Positions 1 to 8,056 of a stretch of DNA of 64,000 nucleotides are shown in pieces. Position numbers and translations under genes: made by a program. The stretch comes from DATKAS01 sp963773315. GTDB taxonomy: Bacteria; Actinomycetota; Acidimicrobiia; Acidimicrobiales; DATKAS01. Location of the stretch: positions 310,001 through 374,000 of the forward strand of contig CAVZAF010000005.1 of assembly GCA_963773315.1 (NCBI GenBank). Reading direction: 5' to 3'. Each line of letters starts with the position of its first letter. Position 1 is the first letter of the stretch. A model generated the notes under the pieces. It ran no database searches and was not told where the DNA came from. It saw only the letters and a list, made by a program, of their open reading frames with translations.

Positions 1-544
1 GCGAGGCGTACTTGCCACACGGCACCTCCGGTGCGCACACGACGACCTTGACGTCAGGCTTGGCGAGATCAGCCACTCCGGTGATGCCGGCCGGGTTGCC
101 CTTCGGCACGATGATCGCCAACAGGTTCGTGGCGAAGACCACCGGCTCGGTGCCGTTGAGCCCCGCGGTCGTGAGCTTGTCCATGTTGGAGGTGTCGGCA
201 GAGGCGAAGACGTCGGCGGGCGCGCCCTGGGTGATCTGCTGCACGAGCGCCGAGGACGCATCGAAGCTGAACGTCACCTTGGCGCCCGGGTTGGCCTGCG
301 TGAACGCGGTGCCGATCTCGTTGAACGCGTCGGTGAGGGACGCCGCCGCGAAGACGGTGATGTCACCCGACACGGGGACCGCGGTCGAGGCGGCCGAGGT
401 CGATGCCGCGGAGGATGAGGGTGCGCCAGTCGTCGCGGCTGCACCGGTCGACGCGGCCGACGATCCGCTGTCGTCCCCGCACGCGGCGGCGAGGAACCCG
501 AACAGCACGAGGAGGACGAGAAGCAACGACCGGGAACGACGCAT
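1..544 (-). CDS. modA: Molybdate ABC transporter substrate-binding protein (partial, C-terminus beyond window)
   Basis: Extracytoplasmic lipoprotein that captures molybdate (or tungstate) for a ModBC importer. The reading frame opens with Arg-rich residues, a hydrophobic stretch and a lipobox (FLAAAC), then a Ser/Thr/Ala-rich linker. The mature part starts with VSGDITVFAAASLTDAFNEI, the ModA signature, followed by the substrate-pocket region FSFDASSALVQQI and the GAPADVFASAD motif. The 3' end, and presumably modB and modC, lie beyond the left edge. It is divergent from a tiny ORF across a 72-bp gap that carries a direct repeat. A molybdopterin enzyme lies on the same strand upstream, which fits a molybdenum cluster. 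Family assignment is secure; oxyanion specificity is inferred. Confidence 0.93.
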   Translation of the reverse strand, partial: MRRSRSLLLVLLVLFGFLAAACGDDSGSSAASTGAAATTGAPSSSAASTSAASTAVPVSGDITVFAAASLTDAFNEIGTAFTQANPGAKVTFSFDASSALVQQITQGAPADVFASADTSNMDKLTTAGLNGTEPVVFATNLLAIIVPKGNPAGITGVADLAKPDVKVVVCAPEVPCGKYAS

Positions 545-569
545 GGACGCGGACCGTACCAGACTGATA

Positions 570-601
570 GTCAGCAGTTGAATATGTTGGTCAGCCGTTG
601 A
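570..601. promoter_or_regulatory. 12-bp direct repeat in the modA upstream region (candidate operator)
   Basis: Two copies of GTCAGC(A/C)GTTGA, 11 of 12 bases identical, start exactly 20 bp apart. They sit 26-57 bp upstream of the modA start codon and directly before the ribosome-binding site of the divergent tiny ORF. Two-turn spacing on one DNA face is typical of a dimeric repressor or activator site. A molybdate-responsive regulator is a reasonable guess, but none is encoded in the window. Confidence 0.4.
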
Positions 602-616
602 CGAAAGGAGACAAAC

Positions 617-664
617 ATGCGCCTCAGCATCAAGGCGACCGAGGTGATGCTCGCCAAGGACTAG
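617..664 (+). CDS. Very short ORF (15 codons) with strong ribosome-binding site, possible truncated gene or leader
   Basis: An AAAGGAG Shine-Dalgarno sequence lies six bases before an ATG that opens a 15-residue frame, MRLSIKATEVMLAKD, ending in TAG. The first residues (MRLSI) recall the start of Mop/TOBE molybdate-binding proteins (MRLSARNQ...), but nothing after residue 5 supports this. The stop codon overlaps the stop of the convergent TrmO-like gene through a CTAG palindrome. It may be the surviving 5' end of a truncated molybdate-binding protein gene or a leader peptide. The strong translation signal is the only real support. Confidence 0.3.
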   Translation: MRLSIKATEVMLAKD

Positions 665-1167
665 CTCCTGAGCTCGCGCGGAGTGACCGGTCCTCCGAGA
701 TCGACCGAGTCGTACCAGCCGCAACGCACGTCGCCGATCGGTGTGTCGGCGTCTCGGAAGTACGGCTTCAAGTCGAGCAGGGGCGTGCCGTCGATCATGT
801 CGACTCCCGCGAACGTCAGGCGGGGCGGCTCGACGGCGAGCAGCCGCACGAGGCTGAGCCCGATCGGGTTCGGTCGTTGCGGCCCGCGCATCGCGAAGAT
901 TCCGACCTCCTTGCCGGCACGCTGGAGCAGGAATGGCACCTGACGCATCGCAGGTTCGGGCGCGAGGCCTCCGTCTGCGGGCCCGAGCCACGTGACGAGC
1001 CACGCGTGCGAGAAGTCACCGAGGCCCTCGAGTCCGTCGAGGTACCGCGGGTCGAGCTCGATGACGCCGGGCTCTTCGTGGTTGAGCGCCGCCTGCACCG
1101 GCGTGTCGTCGAACGTCGCGTAGCGAGTGCGGATGCTTCCGATCGGCTGAAGCAGGAACGGTTTCAT
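661..1167 (-). CDS. TrmO/TsaA-like S-adenosylmethionine-dependent protein (UPF0066)
   Basis: Protein of 168 residues. The family includes TrmO, which N6-methylates t6A37 of some tRNAs using SAM. The ATG giving MKPFLLQPIGSIRTRY was chosen because it matches the family N-terminus and overlaps the stop of the upstream oxidoreductase by four bases (ATGA); longer versions add only low-complexity Arg-rich sequence. Family motifs present are GDFSHAWLVTWL, FAMRGPQRPNPIGLSLVRLL and DMIDGTPLLDLKPY, close to the canonical RSPxRPNPIGLS and DxxDGTPxxDxKPY blocks. Translational coupling to a molybdopterin enzyme suggests a role other than, or beyond, tRNA modification; that part is inference. Confidence 0.85.
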   Translation of the reverse strand: MKPFLLQPIGSIRTRYATFDDTPVQAALNHEEPGVIELDPRYLDGLEGLGDFSHAWLVTWLGPADGGLAPEPAMRQVPFLLQRAGKEVGIFAMRGPQRPNPIGLSLVRLLAVEPPRLTFAGVDMIDGTPLLDLKPYFRDADTPIGDVRCGWYDSVDLGGPVTPRELRS

Positions 1168-3158
1168 GCGCTCGGGGTCAGTCGACGACGAGCTCGACGC
1201 CGCGGCGAGAAGATCGGTGCGCCGGCGAGGTCGGCGAGCACGTCTTGTCCCGTCAGCGCGTTCGCGCCGGCGGCTCCCCACCAGTTCGAGAACAGCACGA
1301 GCGTGCCCTCGGGCACGTCGTCGCCACTCTCGGCATCGACCTCGATCTCGCCGTGCTCGTTGCGCAGCCTCACCGACGCGCCTTCGACGACGCCGAGGCG
1401 CGCGGCGTCGCCGGTCGCCATGCGTACACGAGCTGACCCCGCCATGTGCGCCAACCTCGGATGGTTCACGAACGTCGAGTTGAGGAAGTGGTGCGACTTC
1501 GGCGTGAGCAAGGTGAACTGACCGTCGTCGGGCGGGGGGTCACGGCCGTCGGGCGCGTCCATCCCGCGCACGCTGACGCGCACCTTCGAGCCGGTGCGCT
1601 CGCCCGTGGGGACCTTCGCCCACCCTTGCTCGCGCAGCTGGTCGACAAGCGCATCGGGATACGCCGACAGGTACGTGGCGAGCAGCGCCTCGTCGTCGTC
1701 GGCGAACGCCTTGTCCGCGAAGCGGGGATCGTCGTCGGCCATCGTCGCGGCGAGCATCCGGAAGATCTCGGTGTTCGGGCGGCTCTGTCCCCGCGGCGCG
1801 ATCGCGGGCTGGTTGAGGGTGAGGTAGTAGTGCCCCCACGACCACAGCACGTCGAGGTGCTCGAGCTGCGTCGTCGCCGGAAGCACGACGTCCGCGTAGC
1901 TCGCCGACTCGGTCATGAACTGCTCGACCGCAACCGTGAAGAGGTCGTCTCGCGCGAGACCAGCGCGCACAGATCGAGAGTCGGGGACCACCACGACGGG
2001 GTTGCTGTTGTAGACGATGAGTCCCGTCAACGGCGGATGCCCGTCGTCGAGGGTGCCGGCGAGCGCGCGTCCGAGCAGCACCATGTTGACGTGGCGCTCG
2101 GGCCTGTCGCCCCGTAGCTCGGGCTTGCCCATCTTCGCGTCGGGATGCGCGAACGCTCCTGCCGAGTGCACGAGCGCTCCCCCACCTCGATGGCGCCACG
2201 CGCCCGTCACGGCCGGCAGCAGGATGGCTGCGCGCACGCCGGTGCCCGCGTCCGCGTGACGCTGCGAGCCCGGACCGATCTTCAGGAACGTCGGTCCCTC
2301 GGCCAGCAGCCGAGCGAACCCCGCGATCTCGTCCTCGCGGAGCCCGGTCGCCGCTGACGCACGCGCGAGAGGCCACTCGGCGGCACGAGCGCGGAGCTCA
2401 TCCGCGCCGTCGATGTGCTCGGCGATGAACGCGTCGTCGGCGAGGCCCTCTGCGAACAACACGTGCATCGCGCCGAGAGCGAGCGCCGCATCGCTGCCGG
2501 GTCGGAGCGCGAGGTGCACGTCCGCCGCCTTCGCCGTGCGCGTGCGCACCGGGTCGACACACACGATGGTCGCACCGCGCTTGCGGGCATCGAGGAAGAA
2601 CTTCCAGAGGTGCAGGTGGGTCGACACCATGTTCGCCCCCCACGCCACGACCGAGCGCGCGTTGACCGCGTCTTCGATGTCAGCTGCCGGCCACCCTCCG
2701 TAGGTCAAGCCCCACGCCGTCGCCCCTGCGGCAAAGCAGATCGTGCCGTCGATCTGCGCGGCGCCGAGCGCGTTGGTGAAGCGCGCATCCATCGACGGGC
2801 CGCCCTGCAGCACGCCGGAGGTGCCCATGTAGCTGAACGGGAGCACGCTCGTCGCCCCGCCGCGTTCGACTGCGGACAGCAGGCCGGCGCGGGCGACCCC
2901 GAGCGCTTCGTCCCAAGTTGCCTCCCGAAAGGACGCGCTGCCCTTGGCGCCCGTGCGGACCAAGGGCGTGAGCAACCGATCGGGGTGGTACGTGCGCTCC
3001 TCGTACTTCTGCACCTTGATGCAGAGGTGCCCGGCGGTGACTGGGTGCTCGGGGTTGCCGTGCACTCCCGTGACCACTCCGTCGTCGACCGTGGCGACCC
3101 AGGCGCAGTTGTCAGGGCAGTCGTGCGGGCACGCCCCTCGCACCTCGATCTGGCCCAT
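1164..3158 (-). CDS. Molybdopterin-dependent oxidoreductase (DMSO reductase superfamily)
   Basis: Cytoplasmic molybdenum/tungsten bis-MGD enzyme of 664 residues; no twin-arginine signal is present. The N-terminus has an Fe4S4 motif, CPHDCPDNCAW, with the fourth Cys in GHLCIK (spacing C-x3-C-x3-C-x28-C). The central part carries molybdopterin-binding segments (SVVAWGANMVSTHLH, VCVDPVRTRTA, LIVYNSNPVVVVPDS). The last 120 residues form the dinucleotide-binding domain (TPKSHHFLNSTFVNHPRLA). It heads a two-gene unit with the TrmO-like gene and starts 38 bp from the divergent flippase-like gene. The substrate cannot be read from sequence; it resembles uncharacterised single-subunit anaerobic dehydrogenase-type members more than named nitrate or formate enzymes. 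No electron-transfer subunit gene is adjacent. Confidence 0.92.
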   Translation of the reverse strand: MGQIEVRGACPHDCPDNCAWVATVDDGVVTGVHGNPEHPVTAGHLCIKVQKYEERTYHPDRLLTPLVRTGAKGSASFREATWDEALGVARAGLLSAVERGGATSVLPFSYMGTSGVLQGGPSMDARFTNALGAAQIDGTICFAAGATAWGLTYGGWPAADIEDAVNARSVVAWGANMVSTHLHLWKFFLDARKRGATIVCVDPVRTRTAKAADVHLALRPGSDAALALGAMHVLFAEGLADDAFIAEHIDGADELRARAAEWPLARASAATGLREDEIAGFARLLAEGPTFLKIGPGSQRHADAGTGVRAAILLPAVTGAWRHRGGGALVHSAGAFAHPDAKMGKPELRGDRPERHVNMVLLGRALAGTLDDGHPPLTGLIVYNSNPVVVVPDSRSVRAGLARDDLFTVAVEQFMTESASYADVVLPATTQLEHLDVLWSWGHYYLTLNQPAIAPRGQSRPNTEIFRMLAATMADDDPRFADKAFADDDEALLATYLSAYPDALVDQLREQGWAKVPTGERTGSKVRVSVRGMDAPDGRDPPPDDGQFTLLTPKSHHFLNSTFVNHPRLAHMAGSARVRMATGDAARLGVVEGASVRLRNEHGEIEVDAESGDDVPEGTLVLFSNWWGAAGANALTGQDVLADLAGAPIFSPRRRARRRLTPSA

Positions 3159-3196
3159 CGCTCCCAGGCTATTGCCGCACCACTACCTTCTGCCGC

Positions 3197-5602
3197 GTGC
3201 GGCGGCTGGGGGCGAGCACCGTGACGGTGAACGGCATCCGCCTCTTCGCTGGCCCCGTCGACGAACCCCGCGCCCGGCGCGCGAGCGACCTCATCGAGCT
3301 CGCCTTGTCGGCCTTCTTCCTGGCGATCCTGGCCGCTATCTCGATCCCCCCGACGACGATCGAGCGCGCGCTGATCACGTTCCTCGCGAGCTTCCCCGAC
3401 TTCCTCGACGGGCTCTGGCAGGCGCTCTCCGACCTCATGATCGTCGCCGCGGTCTTCGTCCTCGTCGCCTCCGCTGTGCGGCGCCGAGGCGCGCTGCTGC
3501 GCGACCTCGTCCTCGCGGCCGTCGTGGCTGCAGTCGTCGCCCTCGTCATCGGTCGCCTGATCCAAGGCGACTGGCTCCCCGCGTGGAGCACACTGCGCAA
3601 GGTCGAGCCCCCGCCTTGGGTCCCCGCGCTGAGGATCGCTCTGCTCGGATCGGTGCTCCTCACGGCCAGGCCCCACCTCAGTCGACCCGCCCGGCGCCTC
3701 ACTGTGTGGCTCGTAGCCCTTGCCGCTGTTTCGGCAGCCATCCTCGAGGCGACGACGCCGAGCGGAGCGATCGCCGGTGTGCTGATCGCCACGATCGCGG
3801 CAGCCGTCGTGCATCTGATCTTCGGATCGTGCGAAGGCAACCCGAGCCTGGCGGACGTCGCTGCTGCACTGGCACAGCTCGGTGTCGACGCGACCTCGCT
3901 CGGCGCGGCCGACCGTCAGCAGGCAGGCCTCTTCCTCGTGAAGGGGGAAGACGCCGATGGCGAACCGCTCGTCGTGAAGGTGTACGGACGCGATGCCCAC
4001 GACACCCAGCTCCTCGCGACGTTGTGGCGAACGATCTGGTACCGCGAGCCGGGTTCGCCGATCTGGTTCGGACGGCGCACCCAGGTCGCGAACGAGGGCT
4101 TCGTCACGTTGCTCGCCGCGCAGGCCGGAGTGCGGACCGAGACGGTCGTGACCGCGGGGGTGACGACGCGCGACGACGCGCTGCTGGTGCTCCGGCCCGT
4201 CGGCACTCTGTGGGAAGACCTCGACGACCACAGCCGCGACGCGACGATCGTCGACGAGCTGTGGGAGGCAGCCACCCGTCTCCACGCCGCAGGCATCACC
4301 CACGGCCAGCTCGACGCCGAGCACGTGAGCGTCATCGACGACGAAGGCGGCGTCCACGTCGCCGTCGTCAACTTCCGCGGCGCCCAGGTCGCATCGTCAC
4401 CGGACCGCATCCGTGGCGAGAACGCGCAGGTCCTGGTCACGAGCGCGAAGGCGCTCGGCCCCGAGCGGGCGCTCGAGGCGGCCCGCCGCGCGCTCGGTGA
4501 CGACGAGACGAACGCGCTCCTTCCCTTCCTCCAGCTGCCGGCCCTCACGCGTTCGCAACGGCGCGCGGTCCGCCGTGACGAAGTCGAGCTCGACGACCTT
4601 CGCAACGCTGCCGCAGCCGACCTCGGCGTCGAGCCGCCCGAGCTGCAGAAGCTGCGCCGGGTCACGAGGGGCTCGGTCCTGCAGGCGGCGCTGCTGGTCA
4701 TCGCGTTCCTCGCGCTGTTCCGCGTGGTCAGCGGCATCGACTTCGACGAGCTGCGCGTGTCGTTGGGCGACGCGACGTGGTGGATCATCGCCGTCGGCTT
4801 CGTCGTGGCCCAGACCCCACGCTTCACGCAGGCGCTGTCGACGCTGGGCGCTTCACCGATCCCCTTGCCCCTCGGGCCTGTCTACGCGCTCCAGCTCGCC
4901 GCGTCGTACGTGAACCTCGCGATCCCCGCGAGCGTGGCGCGCATCGCGGTGAACGTGCGCTTCTTCCAACGCCACGGCCTGGCGACCGGATCGGCTCTCG
5001 CCGTCGGCGCGCTCGACGGCCTCAGCGGGTTCGTGGTGCAAGCCTCACTGCTCCTGTCGCTGCTGGTGTTCACGTCGGCCTCGCTCGAGGTCGACTTCAG
5101 CGACGCGCTGTCCGGCGGTGCGGGCAAGCTCCTCGTCACGATCGTGATCGTCGTGCTCGTGGTCCTCCTCGTCGTGTTGATCGTGCCGAAGCTCCGCCGC
5201 AACGCGATCACCCACGTGAAGAGCATCCTCGCCCAGGCGACCCAAGCGCTCCACGGGCTGCGCTCTCCACGCCGGCTCGGCCTGCTCTTCGGCGGCAACC
5301 TCGCGACCGAGCTGCTCTTCGCGACCTCACTCGGCATCTTCGTGCGCGCGTTCGGCTACTCGATCGGCCTCGGCGACCTCGTCTTCATCAACGTGACGGT
5401 GGCCTTGCTCGCGGGTCTGCTTCCCGTTCCCGGAGGGATCGGCGTCACCGAGGGCGGCCTCATCTACGGCCTCACCACCGCGGGGATGCCCGAGACAACC
5501 GCGTTCGCCGCGGTGATCTTCTACCGCCTGGCCTCGTTCTATGTCCCCCCGATCTGGGGCTTCTTCGCCCTCCGCTGGCTCGAGAAGAACAAGCACCTCT
5601 GA
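3197..5602 (+). CDS. Flippase-like/LPG-synthase-type integral membrane protein with degenerate protein-kinase-like domain
   Basis: An 801-residue multidomain membrane protein. Residues about 30-205 hold several hydrophobic helices. Residues about 210-470 resemble a kinase fold: VVKVYGRD matches the ATP-anchoring Lys strand and HGQLDAEHVSV sits at the catalytic-loop position, but the loop Asp/Asn pattern is abnormal and the DFG position reads NFRGA, so phosphotransfer is unlikely. Residues about 495-795 form a UPF0104/AglD-like (lysylphosphatidylglycerol synthase TM-type) domain with the glycine/proline block LLPVPGGIGVTEGGLI. Such proteins are linked to lipid-linked sugar or lipid translocation. 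The kinase-like module could be a regulatory lipid- or nucleotide-sensing pseudokinase. The function of this specific protein is unknown. Confidence 0.85.
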   Translation: MRRLGASTVTVNGIRLFAGPVDEPRARRASDLIELALSAFFLAILAAISIPPTTIERALITFLASFPDFLDGLWQALSDLMIVAAVFVLVASAVRRRGALLRDLVLAAVVAAVVALVIGRLIQGDWLPAWSTLRKVEPPPWVPALRIALLGSVLLTARPHLSRPARRLTVWLVALAAVSAAILEATTPSGAIAGVLIATIAAAVVHLIFGSCEGNPSLADVAAALAQLGVDATSLGAADRQQAGLFLVKGEDADGEPLVVKVYGRDAHDTQLLATLWRTIWYREPGSPIWFGRRTQVANEGFVTLLAAQAGVRTETVVTAGVTTRDDALLVLRPVGTLWEDLDDHSRDATIVDELWEAATRLHAAGITHGQLDAEHVSVIDDEGGVHVAVVNFRGAQVASSPDRIRGENAQVLVTSAKALGPERALEAARRALGDDETNALLPFLQLPALTRSQRRAVRRDEVELDDLRNAAAADLGVEPPELQKLRRVTRGSVLQAALLVIAFLALFRVVSGIDFDELRVSLGDATWWIIAVGFVVAQTPRFTQALSTLGASPIPLPLGPVYALQLAASYVNLAIPASVARIAVNVRFFQRHGLATGSALAVGALDGLSGFVVQASLLLSLLVFTSASLEVDFSDALSGGAGKLLVTIVIVVLVVLLVVLIVPKLRRNAITHVKSILAQATQALHGLRSPRRLGLLFGGNLATELLFATSLGIFVRAFGYSIGLGDLVFINVTVALLAGLLPVPGGIGVTEGGLIYGLTTAGMPETTAFAAVIFYRLASFYVPPIWGFFALRWLEKNKHL

Positions 5603-5717
5603 CGGGCGCACCCGGCAGGTCGCACTCCTCGCTAGTTCGCGTCAGTCCGTGCCAGATGGCAGTGAATGGCGCATGTCACATTGCGTCAGGATCGAAGTCC
5701 TGCCAGGCTTCGGAGTC

Positions 5718-6305
5718 GTGATCGAGTCGGGGCTGCGCGAGCGCAAGAAGGAGCGCACACGCCAAGACCTCATGCGCTCCGCCCTTCGTCTCTTCGCCGC
5801 CCGGGGCTTTGACCAGGTCACGGTCGAGGAGATCGCCGCCGACTGCGAAGTCTCCCCCCGCACCGTCTTTCGCTACTTCTCCTCGAAGGAAGACGTTCTC
5901 TTCGCGCAGGGCGACCGGTCGCTCGCCCGGCTCATCGAGACGCTCGAGGGCGAGGCGCCCGACGTGCCGCCGCTCGAAGCCCTTCGCCGGGCCATGCACA
6001 CCCTCTCAGAGGACTATCTCGAGGACAAGGAGGCGGTCGTCCTCCGCCACCAGATCATGTCGGCGACGCCGGCCCTTCGCACCCGCGCGGCCGAGCGCCA
6101 GCAGGGCTGGGAAGCCGCGGTGATCGACCAGCTGCGCGCCGGCGGTCAGATCGGCGGGATGAGCGACCTCGACGTGCGCCTGGTCGTCGCCGCCGCGATG
6201 ACCGCCCTTCGCGTCGCCGTGACCGTGTGGGTCAGCGACAGCACCGACCTCGACCTCGACCACCTCATCGACACCACGTTCGACCGGCTGCGCCGCGGCC
6301 TCTGA
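5718..6305 (+). CDS. TetR/AcrR family transcriptional regulator, probable regulator of the downstream ABC exporter
   Basis: Helix-turn-helix repressor. The DNA-binding domain is clear (RQDLMRSALRLFAARGFDQV, then VEEIAADCEVSPRTVFRYF). The C-terminal half resembles the acyl-CoA-like ligand-binding type of TetR proteins. The GTG giving VIESGLRERKKERTRQ was chosen because TetR proteins usually start 8-12 residues before this segment; an in-frame ATG at 5673 is the alternative, adding MSHCVRIEVLPGFGV. The two exporter genes begin 17 bp after its stop on the same strand, so it most likely autoregulates the operon and responds to an exported compound. Confidence 0.85.
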   Translation: MIESGLRERKKERTRQDLMRSALRLFAARGFDQVTVEEIAADCEVSPRTVFRYFSSKEDVLFAQGDRSLARLIETLEGEAPDVPPLEALRRAMHTLSEDYLEDKEAVVLRHQIMSATPALRTRAAERQQGWEAAVIDQLRAGGQIGGMSDLDVRLVVAAAMTALRVAVTVWVSDSTDLDLDHLIDTTFDRLRRGL

Positions 6306-6322
6306 CCTCGAAAGCGCCTTCG

Positions 6323-8056
6323 TTGCTCGTTCGCCTCCTCCGCTCAAAGCTCCGCCCCTACCGCTCGGTGCTCATCGCAGTGTGCGTGCTGCAGTTCTTG
6401 CAGACGATGTGCACGCTGTACCTGCCGACGCTCAACGCGAAGATCATCAACAACGGCGTGCTGACGGGCGACAACGCCTACATCCTGCGCACCGGCGCGC
6501 TGATGCTCGGCATCACGCTCGTGCAGATCTGCTTCGCCGTCGGCGCGGTGTACTACGGCTCGCGCGCGTCGATGGGCTTCGGTCGCGACGTGCGCGGCAA
6601 CCTCTTCCACAGCGTCACCGGGTTCTCGAGCCGGGAGGTGAACCAGTTCGGTGCGCCCTCGCTCATCACCCGGATCACGAACGACGTGCAGCAGGTGCAG
6701 ATGATGGTCTTCATGACCTGCACGTTGCTCGTCGCGGCGCCCATGACTGCGATCGGCGGCACGTTCCTGGCGCTGCGCGAGGACGTCGGGCTGTCGGCGA
6801 TCCTGCTCGTCAGCATCCCGGCGCTCCTCGTCATCGTCGGTTCGATCATCTCCCGCATGGTGCCCACGTTCCGCGTGATGCAGGAGCGAATCGACGGCGT
6901 GAACCGCGTGCTGCGAGAGCAGATCACCGGCGTCCGCGTGGTGCGTGCCTTCGTGCGCGAGCCAGAAGAGACCGAGCGGTTCGACGCAACGAACGGCGAG
7001 CTCACGGCCACCTCGCTGACGGCCGGTCGGCTGATGGCGATGATGATGCCGAGCGTCATGCTCGTCATGAACATCTCGAGCGTGGCGGTGATCTGGTTCG
7101 GAGCGAACAGAATCGCGAACGGCAGCCTCAGCCTCGGCGCCATGATCGCCTTCCTCAGCTACCTCACCCAGATCCTCCTCGCCGTGATGATGGCGACCTG
7201 GATGGCCGCGCTGATCCCTCGCGCCGCCGTCTGCGCTGACCGCATCCAGGAGGTGCTCGACACCGACACCTCCGTCGTCATCTCGCCGACCGCCGTCAAC
7301 GAGGTCCGGTCCCGAGGCGTCGTCGAGATGCGAAACGTCGCCTTTGCGTACCCGGGAGCCGAGGCGCCAGTGGTCTGCAGCGTGAACTTCACGTCGCTGC
7401 CGGGGCAGACGACCGCGATCGTCGGCAGCACCGGCGCGGGCAAGACGACGCTCATCAGCCTGGTGCCTCGGCTGTTCGACGCGACCGAGGGCACGGTCTT
7501 CGTCGACGGCGTCGACGTGCGCGACCTCCAACCCGAGGTCTTGTGGGACCGCGTCGGCCTGGTGCCACAGAAGCCGTACCTCTTCTCCGGCACGGTTGCG
7601 AGCAACCTGCAGTACGGCAAGCCCGACGCGACGGAAGAGCAGATGTGGGAAGCGCTCGAGATCGCGCAAGCCCGCGACTTCGTCGCCGCGATGCCGGGCG
7701 GGCTCGAGGCTTCGATCTCCCAGGGCGGCACGAGCGTGTCGGGAGGTCAGCGGCAGCGGTTGGCCATCGCTCGAGCCGTCATTCGCCGGCCCGAGATCTA
7801 CTTGTTCGACGACTCGTTCTCGGCGCTCGACCTTGCGACCGACGCGCGGCTGCGGGCCGCGCTCGCTCCCCACCTCGCCAACTCGACGGTGCTCGTCGTG
7901 GCGCAGCGCATCTCCACGATCCTGACCGCCGACCAGATCTTGGTGCTCGACGACGGTGTGCCGGTCGGCCTCGGCCCCCACAGCGAGCTGCTCGGCACCT
8001 GTCCCACCTATGCCGAGATCGTCTCCTCCCAGATGAGCTCTCAGGACGCGGCATGA
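6323..8056 (+). CDS. ABC exporter half-transporter, degenerate-site subunit (permease-ATPase)
   Basis: Protein of 577 residues with six predicted transmembrane helices (about 1-310) and a C-terminal nucleotide-binding domain. A TTG start with a GAAAG ribosome-binding site directly follows the TetR gene; longer versions read into that gene. Walker A is GSTGAGKTTL and the signature is VSGGQRQR. The Walker B tail reads YLFDDSFSALD, with Asp where the catalytic Glu should be, and the switch His is Gln (VAQRIS). These changes mark the degenerate ATP-site half of a heterodimeric exporter of the BmrC/TM287 or mycobacterial Rv1273c kind. Its stop overlaps the start of the partner (ATGA). Confidence 0.93.
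   Translation: MLVRLLRSKLRPYRSVLIAVCVLQFLQTMCTLYLPTLNAKIINNGVLTGDNAYILRTGALMLGITLVQICFAVGAVYYGSRASMGFGRDVRGNLFHSVTGFSSREVNQFGAPSLITRITNDVQQVQMMVFMTCTLLVAAPMTAIGGTFLALREDVGLSAILLVSIPALLVIVGSIISRMVPTFRVMQERIDGVNRVLREQITGVRVVRAFVREPEETERFDATNGELTATSLTAGRLMAMMMPSVMLVMNISSVAVIWFGANRIANGSLSLGAMIAFLSYLTQILLAVMMATWMAALIPRAAVCADRIQEVLDTDTSVVISPTAVNEVRSRGVVEMRNVAFAYPGAEAPVVCSVNFTSLPGQTTAIVGSTGAGKTTLISLVPRLFDATEGTVFVDGVDVRDLQPEVLWDRVGLVPQKPYLFSGTVASNLQYGKPDATEEQMWEALEIAQARDFVAAMPGGLEASISQGGTSVSGGQRQRLAIARAVIRRPEIYLFDDSFSALDLATDARLRAALAPHLANSTVLVVAQRISTILTADQILVLDDGVPVGLGPHSELLGTCPTYAEIVSSQMSSQDAA

Noticed and set aside
598..1521. A 307-codon plus-strand frame over the TrmO-like and oxidoreductase genes
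   Set aside because: Its composition is low-complexity and no motif is seen; the minus-strand genes are unambiguous.
6344..7981. A 545-codon open frame antisense to the first ABC exporter subunit, and similar long antisense frames elsewhere
   Set aside because: High GC content creates long open frames opposite real genes. The product is Arg/Asp/His-rich without domains and lies fully inside a gene with clear ABC motifs.
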